From assembly GCA_030605745.1 (NCBI GenBank), contig JAUWHT010000205.1:1-9053 (forward strand): 9,053 nt of DNA. Reading direction: 5' to 3'. The position numbers and the translations under genes are program-made. A model generated the notes under the pieces. It did not search any database. It was not told the DNA's origin and saw only the letters and a program-made list of their open reading frames with translations. The DNA comes from Pirellulales bacterium (GTDB lineage Bacteria > Planctomycetota > Planctomycetia > Pirellulales > Thermoguttaceae). Below are positions 5,883 to 9,053 of this stretch, piece after piece (position 1 is the stretch's first letter; each line of letters starts with the position of its first letter).

Positions 5883-8750
5883 CTACTTTGTCACAAAGTT
5901 TACCATCCGACCCGGCACTACGATCACCTTGACCATCGTCTTGCCTTTTAGCAACTCGGTGATTCGCGGGTCGGCCCGGGCGATAGCTTCCAACGCGGTG
6001 GGGTCGGCGTCGGCCGGCACCTGAATCCGGCTACGGAGTTTGCCGTTGATCTGCACCGGGACCTCGATTGTGTCCTCCTTGATTAACGACTCGTCGAACT
6101 TTGGCCACGGCTGGTAGGCCAACGTCTTTTTGTGCCCCAGAACTTCCCAGAGTTCTTCGGCCAGGTGCGGGGCAAACGGCGAGAGGAGCAATACGAACTG
6201 CTCCATCGCCGCGGCCGGCCGCCGCTCCTGCTTCAGAAAGAAGTTCGTAAACTCCATCATCCGTGCAATCGGCGTGTTCAGCGACATCTGCTCCAGGTCG
6301 TCGGTCACCGCCTTGATCGTCTTGTGCAACATGCGGTTCTGCTCGGCGGTCGGCTCAACCTTTTGCACTGCCGGGTTGAGCCGAAGCGCCTCGGCCCCGT
6401 CGTCAGCGATCATCCGCCAAACGCGATCCAGAAACCCGCGTACACCGCTCACCCCGTCCATGCTCCACGGCTTGACCGCCTCCAGAGGCCCCATGAACAT
6501 CTCGTACAGCCGCAGCGAATCGGCGCCGTACTCGGCCACCACCTCGTCGGGGTTGACCACGTTGCCCCGGCTTTTGGACATCTTGTACGCCCGGCTGTCG
6601 ATCTTGATCTTCGTGTCGGCGGAAAGTACGAACGCATCGCCCTGCTTCTCGACCTGGTCGGCCTCGACCCGAACGGTCGTGACCGGCCGGCCAGATGTCT
6701 TGAGCACCTGCCGACCATCCGCGTCGGTGTGAACATCCGATGCACTGACCCAATCGCCGTCCGCGCTGCGGTACCCGGTAAACTCCACCTCACCCAGTAT
6801 CATCCCCTGGTTGACGAGTCTTTGGAACGGCTCGGCCGTGCTGACGTAGCCGCGATCGTAGAGCACCTTGTGCCAGAACCGGGCGTACAGCAGGTGCAGC
6901 ACGGCGTGCTCCGCCCCACCCACGTACAGGTCGACCGGCATCCAGGCCCGCTCTACCTCAGGATCAACCAGGGCCTTTTTGTTGTTCGGGTCCAAGAACC
7001 GGAGGTAGTACCAGCAGGAGCCGGCCCATTGCGGCATAGTGTTCGTCTCGCGCTTATAGCGGACCCCGTCGATGGTCACGTACAGCCAATCGTCGGGCGC
7101 CTGGTCCAGGGGCGGCTCAGGCCGGTCGTGCTGGGCGTCGAAGACCATCTTCTCGGGCAGGTCCAGCGGCAACTGGTCGGTAGCAAGTGCGCGAACCGCC
7201 CCTGTCGGCCGGCCCTTCTCGTCCAACTCGTGCAGGATTGGGAACGGCTCACCCCAAAAATGCTGCCGGCTGAACAGCCAGTCCCGCAGCTTGTAATTCA
7301 CCGCGCCGCGGCCCAGGCCCTTGGCTGCAAGATCGGCGGCGATCTTCTGTTTGAACTCGGCCGTAGTGAGGCCGTTGTACTGCCCGGAGTTGATCGCCAA
7401 GCCGTCGGCAATGAAGGCCACCTGCCCGGCAAGCAACTCGTCGCGCGGCACTTCGGCGCGCTGGCCCGGATCAACCACCGCGATGATCGGCAGATCGAAC
7501 TGCCGGGCAAACTCGAAGTCGCGCGTATCGTGTGCCGGCACGGCCATGATCGCACCAGTGCCGTAACTTATCAGCACGTAATCGGCCACCCAGATCGGGA
7601 TCGGCTCGTCATTTACCGGATTGATCGCATACGAACCGGTGAACACGCCCGTCTTCTCCTTGGCCAGATCGGTCCGGTCCAGGTCGCTCTTGCGTCCGGC
7701 CTGTTCGCAATACGTCTTGACCGCTTCGGCCTGACCGGGCAGGGTCAGCCGCTCGACCAGCGGATGCTCCGGGGCGATGACCATGTAGGTTGCGCCGAAC
7801 AGGGTATCGGGCCGGGTGGTGTAGACCCGCAGTACCTCCTCGCCCGGCTTCTCGGGCAATCCGGCAGCCGCCCGATCGGTGGTCCAGCCCTGGTACTCCT
7901 CCGGCGACGGCCTACCGTCTTTGCCGGGCATGGTGCCGATGAAGAAATCGACGTCCGCCCCGGTACTCCGTCCGATCCAGTTCCGCTGGAGGGTCTTGAT
8001 GTTCTCAGGCCAGTCGAGAGGTTCAAGGTCCCTTTCCAGTCGATCGGCGTAGGCGGTGATCCGCAGCATCCACTGCCGCAGTGGTATCCGCACGACCGGG
8101 TGGCGACCGCGCTCGCTTAGCCCGCCGACCACCTCCTCGTTGGCCAGCACGGTGCCCAGGGCCGGGCACCAGTTGACCGGGGCCTCAAGCTGATAGGCCA
8201 ACCGGTGCTCGTCGCGGTAACGCTCGACGGCCGCACAGCCTTCGGCCGCTACCTCGGCGGGGACAGGCAACTCGCCGATCGGCCGGCCCTTCCCCTGCGA
8301 CTCGTCGAACCACGTGTCGAACAGCACCAGGAAGATAAACTGGGTCCAGCGGAAGTAGTCCATGTTGGTCGTGGCGAACTCCCGGTCCCAGTCGAAACTG
8401 AAACCGAGCATCTTCAACTGGCGGCGGAAGTTGGCGATGTTCCGCTCGGTTGTGATTCGCGGATGGGCGCCCGTCTTCTTGGCATGCTGCTCGGCCGGCA
8501 GCCCGAAGGCGTCCCAGCCCATCGGGTGCATCACGCTCACACCCCGCATGCGACTGTAGCGGCAGACGATATCGGTGGCCGTATAGCCCTCAGGATGCCC
8601 CACGTGCAGGCCGTCGCCGCTGGGATACGGGAACATGTCAAGCACGTAGAGTTTACGCCCTTCAGGCAATCCGGGCGCAGCAAACGTACGGTTTTCTTCC
8701 CAGTATTCCTGCCACTTCCGCTCAATGGCGGCCGGGTCGTAACGAGGCAT
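5883..8750 (-). CDS. leuS: Leucyl-tRNA synthetase
   Basis: The product is 955 residues from the ATG at 8750 and charges tRNA-Leu with leucine in the cytoplasm. The class I signatures are intact: HVGH at 49-52 (in FPYPSGDGLHVGH) and KMSKS at 723-727. The CP1 editing domain has the threonine-rich TTRPDT (311-316) and the GTGAIMAVPAHDTRDFEFA segment with the conserved Asp that holds mischarged amino acids. The C-terminal anticodon-binding region is complete, ending in the VKVIVVPGRMVNFV tail. It is longer than E. coli LeuRS (860 residues). The zinc-finger segment after PVNWCPALGT (Trp194-Cys195) lacks the usual cysteine cluster. A TTG at 8822 would extend the frame by 24 residues, but it lies upstream of the predicted transcription start, so the ATG is preferred. 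It is convergent with the response-regulator gene. Confidence 0.97.
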   Translation of the reverse strand: MPRYDPAAIERKWQEYWEENRTFAAPGLPEGRKLYVLDMFPYPSGDGLHVGHPEGYTATDIVCRYSRMRGVSVMHPMGWDAFGLPAEQHAKKTGAHPRITTERNIANFRRQLKMLGFSFDWDREFATTNMDYFRWTQFIFLVLFDTWFDESQGKGRPIGELPVPAEVAAEGCAAVERYRDEHRLAYQLEAPVNWCPALGTVLANEEVVGGLSERGRHPVVRIPLRQWMLRITAYADRLERDLEPLDWPENIKTLQRNWIGRSTGADVDFFIGTMPGKDGRPSPEEYQGWTTDRAAAGLPEKPGEEVLRVYTTRPDTLFGATYMVIAPEHPLVERLTLPGQAEAVKTYCEQAGRKSDLDRTDLAKEKTGVFTGSYAINPVNDEPIPIWVADYVLISYGTGAIMAVPAHDTRDFEFARQFDLPIIAVVDPGQRAEVPRDELLAGQVAFIADGLAINSGQYNGLTTAEFKQKIAADLAAKGLGRGAVNYKLRDWLFSRQHFWGEPFPILHELDEKGRPTGAVRALATDQLPLDLPEKMVFDAQHDRPEPPLDQAPDDWLYVTIDGVRYKRETNTMPQWAGSCWYYLRFLDPNNKKALVDPEVERAWMPVDLYVGGAEHAVLHLLYARFWHKVLYDRGYVSTAEPFQRLVNQGMILGEVEFTGYRSADGDWVSASDVHTDADGRQVLKTSGRPVTTVRVEADQVEKQGDAFVLSADTKIKIDSRAYKMSKSRGNVVNPDEVVAEYGADSLRLYEMFMGPLEAVKPWSMDGVSGVRGFLDRVWRMIADDGAEALRLNPAVQKVEPTAEQNRMLHKTIKAVTDDLEQMSLNTPIARMMEFTNFFLKQERRPAAAMEQFVLLLSPFAPHLAEELWEVLGHKKTLAYQPWPKFDESLIKEDTIEVPVQINGKLRSRIQVPADADPTALEAIARADPRITELLKGKTMVKVIVVPGRMVNFVTK

Positions 8751-8792
8751 GGCACTACTATCCGGTTGCCTGCGACAACGAACAAAACCCAA

Positions 8793-8822
8793 ATTATACC
8801 GCCCCGGAGGTGTTTCCGACAA
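8793..8822 (-). promoter_or_regulatory. Sigma-70-type promoter of leuS
   Basis: Reading the minus strand, TTGTCG (8822-8817) is followed after 18 bases by a perfect TATAAT (8798-8793). Transcription would begin near 8786, giving a leader of about 37 bases before the leuS ATG at 8750. The spacer is one base longer than ideal. No T-box-like structure or leader peptide fits in so short a leader. Confidence 0.65.
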
Positions 8823-8859
8823 TAGCCGGGGGACAACGTCTTTGAGAATGATGACGGTC

Positions 8860-8930
8860 GTTTAGCCGCCGAGCTTGCCCGGCACGTGGGGCTGCAGCGC
8901 ATTGCTGGTTACACGCGCCGAGCAAGCCCG
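8860..8930. repeat. Decayed copy of the dispersed palindromic repeat
   Basis: The left arm (8860-8887) matches the left arm at 5778 in 26 of 28 bases. The right part (8913-8930) matches 17 of the first 18 bases of the other right arm, then diverges. The 25-base spacer (8888-8912) is unlike the spacer of the intact copy. All three differences are G-to-A changes and none is compensated on the opposite arm, leaving 15 of 18 possible pairs. It lies in the 5' intergenic region of leuS, outside the predicted promoter. Confidence 0.7.
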
Positions 8931-9053
8931 ATTTTCCGCAGGTTGTTTTTTCTGCTAAGACGATGGCAGTTGGGAACTGGGCGGCCGGGGCGAAAAAAAG
9001 GTTGAAAATCCGATAAATGTTAAAATAGGTAAACTTGCGCTGTGGAGCCTTTT

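Noticed and set aside
6132..8120. 662-codon open frame antisense to leuS
   Set aside because: It lies wholly inside leuS, has no visible domain, and its His/Arg/Gln/Leu-rich composition is typical of the complement of a GC-rich gene.
8751..8822. TTG start giving a 24-residue extension of LeuRS
   Set aside because: The TTG overlaps the -35 element of the leuS promoter, and the family's N-terminus aligns with the ATG at 8750.

Overview
This 9-kb stretch looks like bacterial chromosome from a GC-rich organism (roughly 60% GC in the large genes, by eye). A planctomycete is my best guess. The basis is the C4-zinc-ribbon protein, the fused lipid-type enzyme, the style of the leucyl-tRNA synthetase and the GC-rich palindromic repeats between genes. 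This is inference, because there is no rRNA or other phylogenetic marker to compare.

Layout, left to right. Positions 1-124 hold a GC-rich hairpin that probably ends an upstream transcript, followed by a 7-base tandem repeat (AATCCCC type) that runs up to the first start codon. Next come three same-strand genes with short spacing: a coiled-coil/zinc-ribbon protein of the COG1579 type (125-853), then an overlapping pair of a minimal nucleotidyltransferase (MntA-like antitoxin, 880-1158) and a HEPN ribonuclease (HepT-like toxin, 1142-1558). The pair is poorer in GC than its neighbours. After a 231-base gap comes the centrepiece, a 1145-residue fusion (1790-5227) of fatty acyl-AMP ligase, acyl carrier protein and PLP-dependent alpha-oxoamine synthase. 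One polypeptide could activate a fatty acid, tether it and condense it with an amino acid, as in the first steps of sphingolipid-like or amino-ketone biosynthesis.

A single-domain response regulator (5331-5774) follows on the same strand. It converges on leuS (leucyl-tRNA synthetase), which lies on the minus strand (8750-5883) and has a good sigma-70-type promoter at its 5' end. A perfect 28-bp inverted repeat fills most of the gap between the two convergent genes. A decayed copy lies upstream of leuS and a 14-base fragment lies just after the fusion gene, so this appears to be a dispersed palindromic element. Positions 8823-9053 contain the decayed repeat and an AT-rich edge but no gene.

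The housekeeping gene (leuS) is secure. The most interesting items are the three-domain fusion, the toxin-antitoxin pair and the dispersed palindrome.
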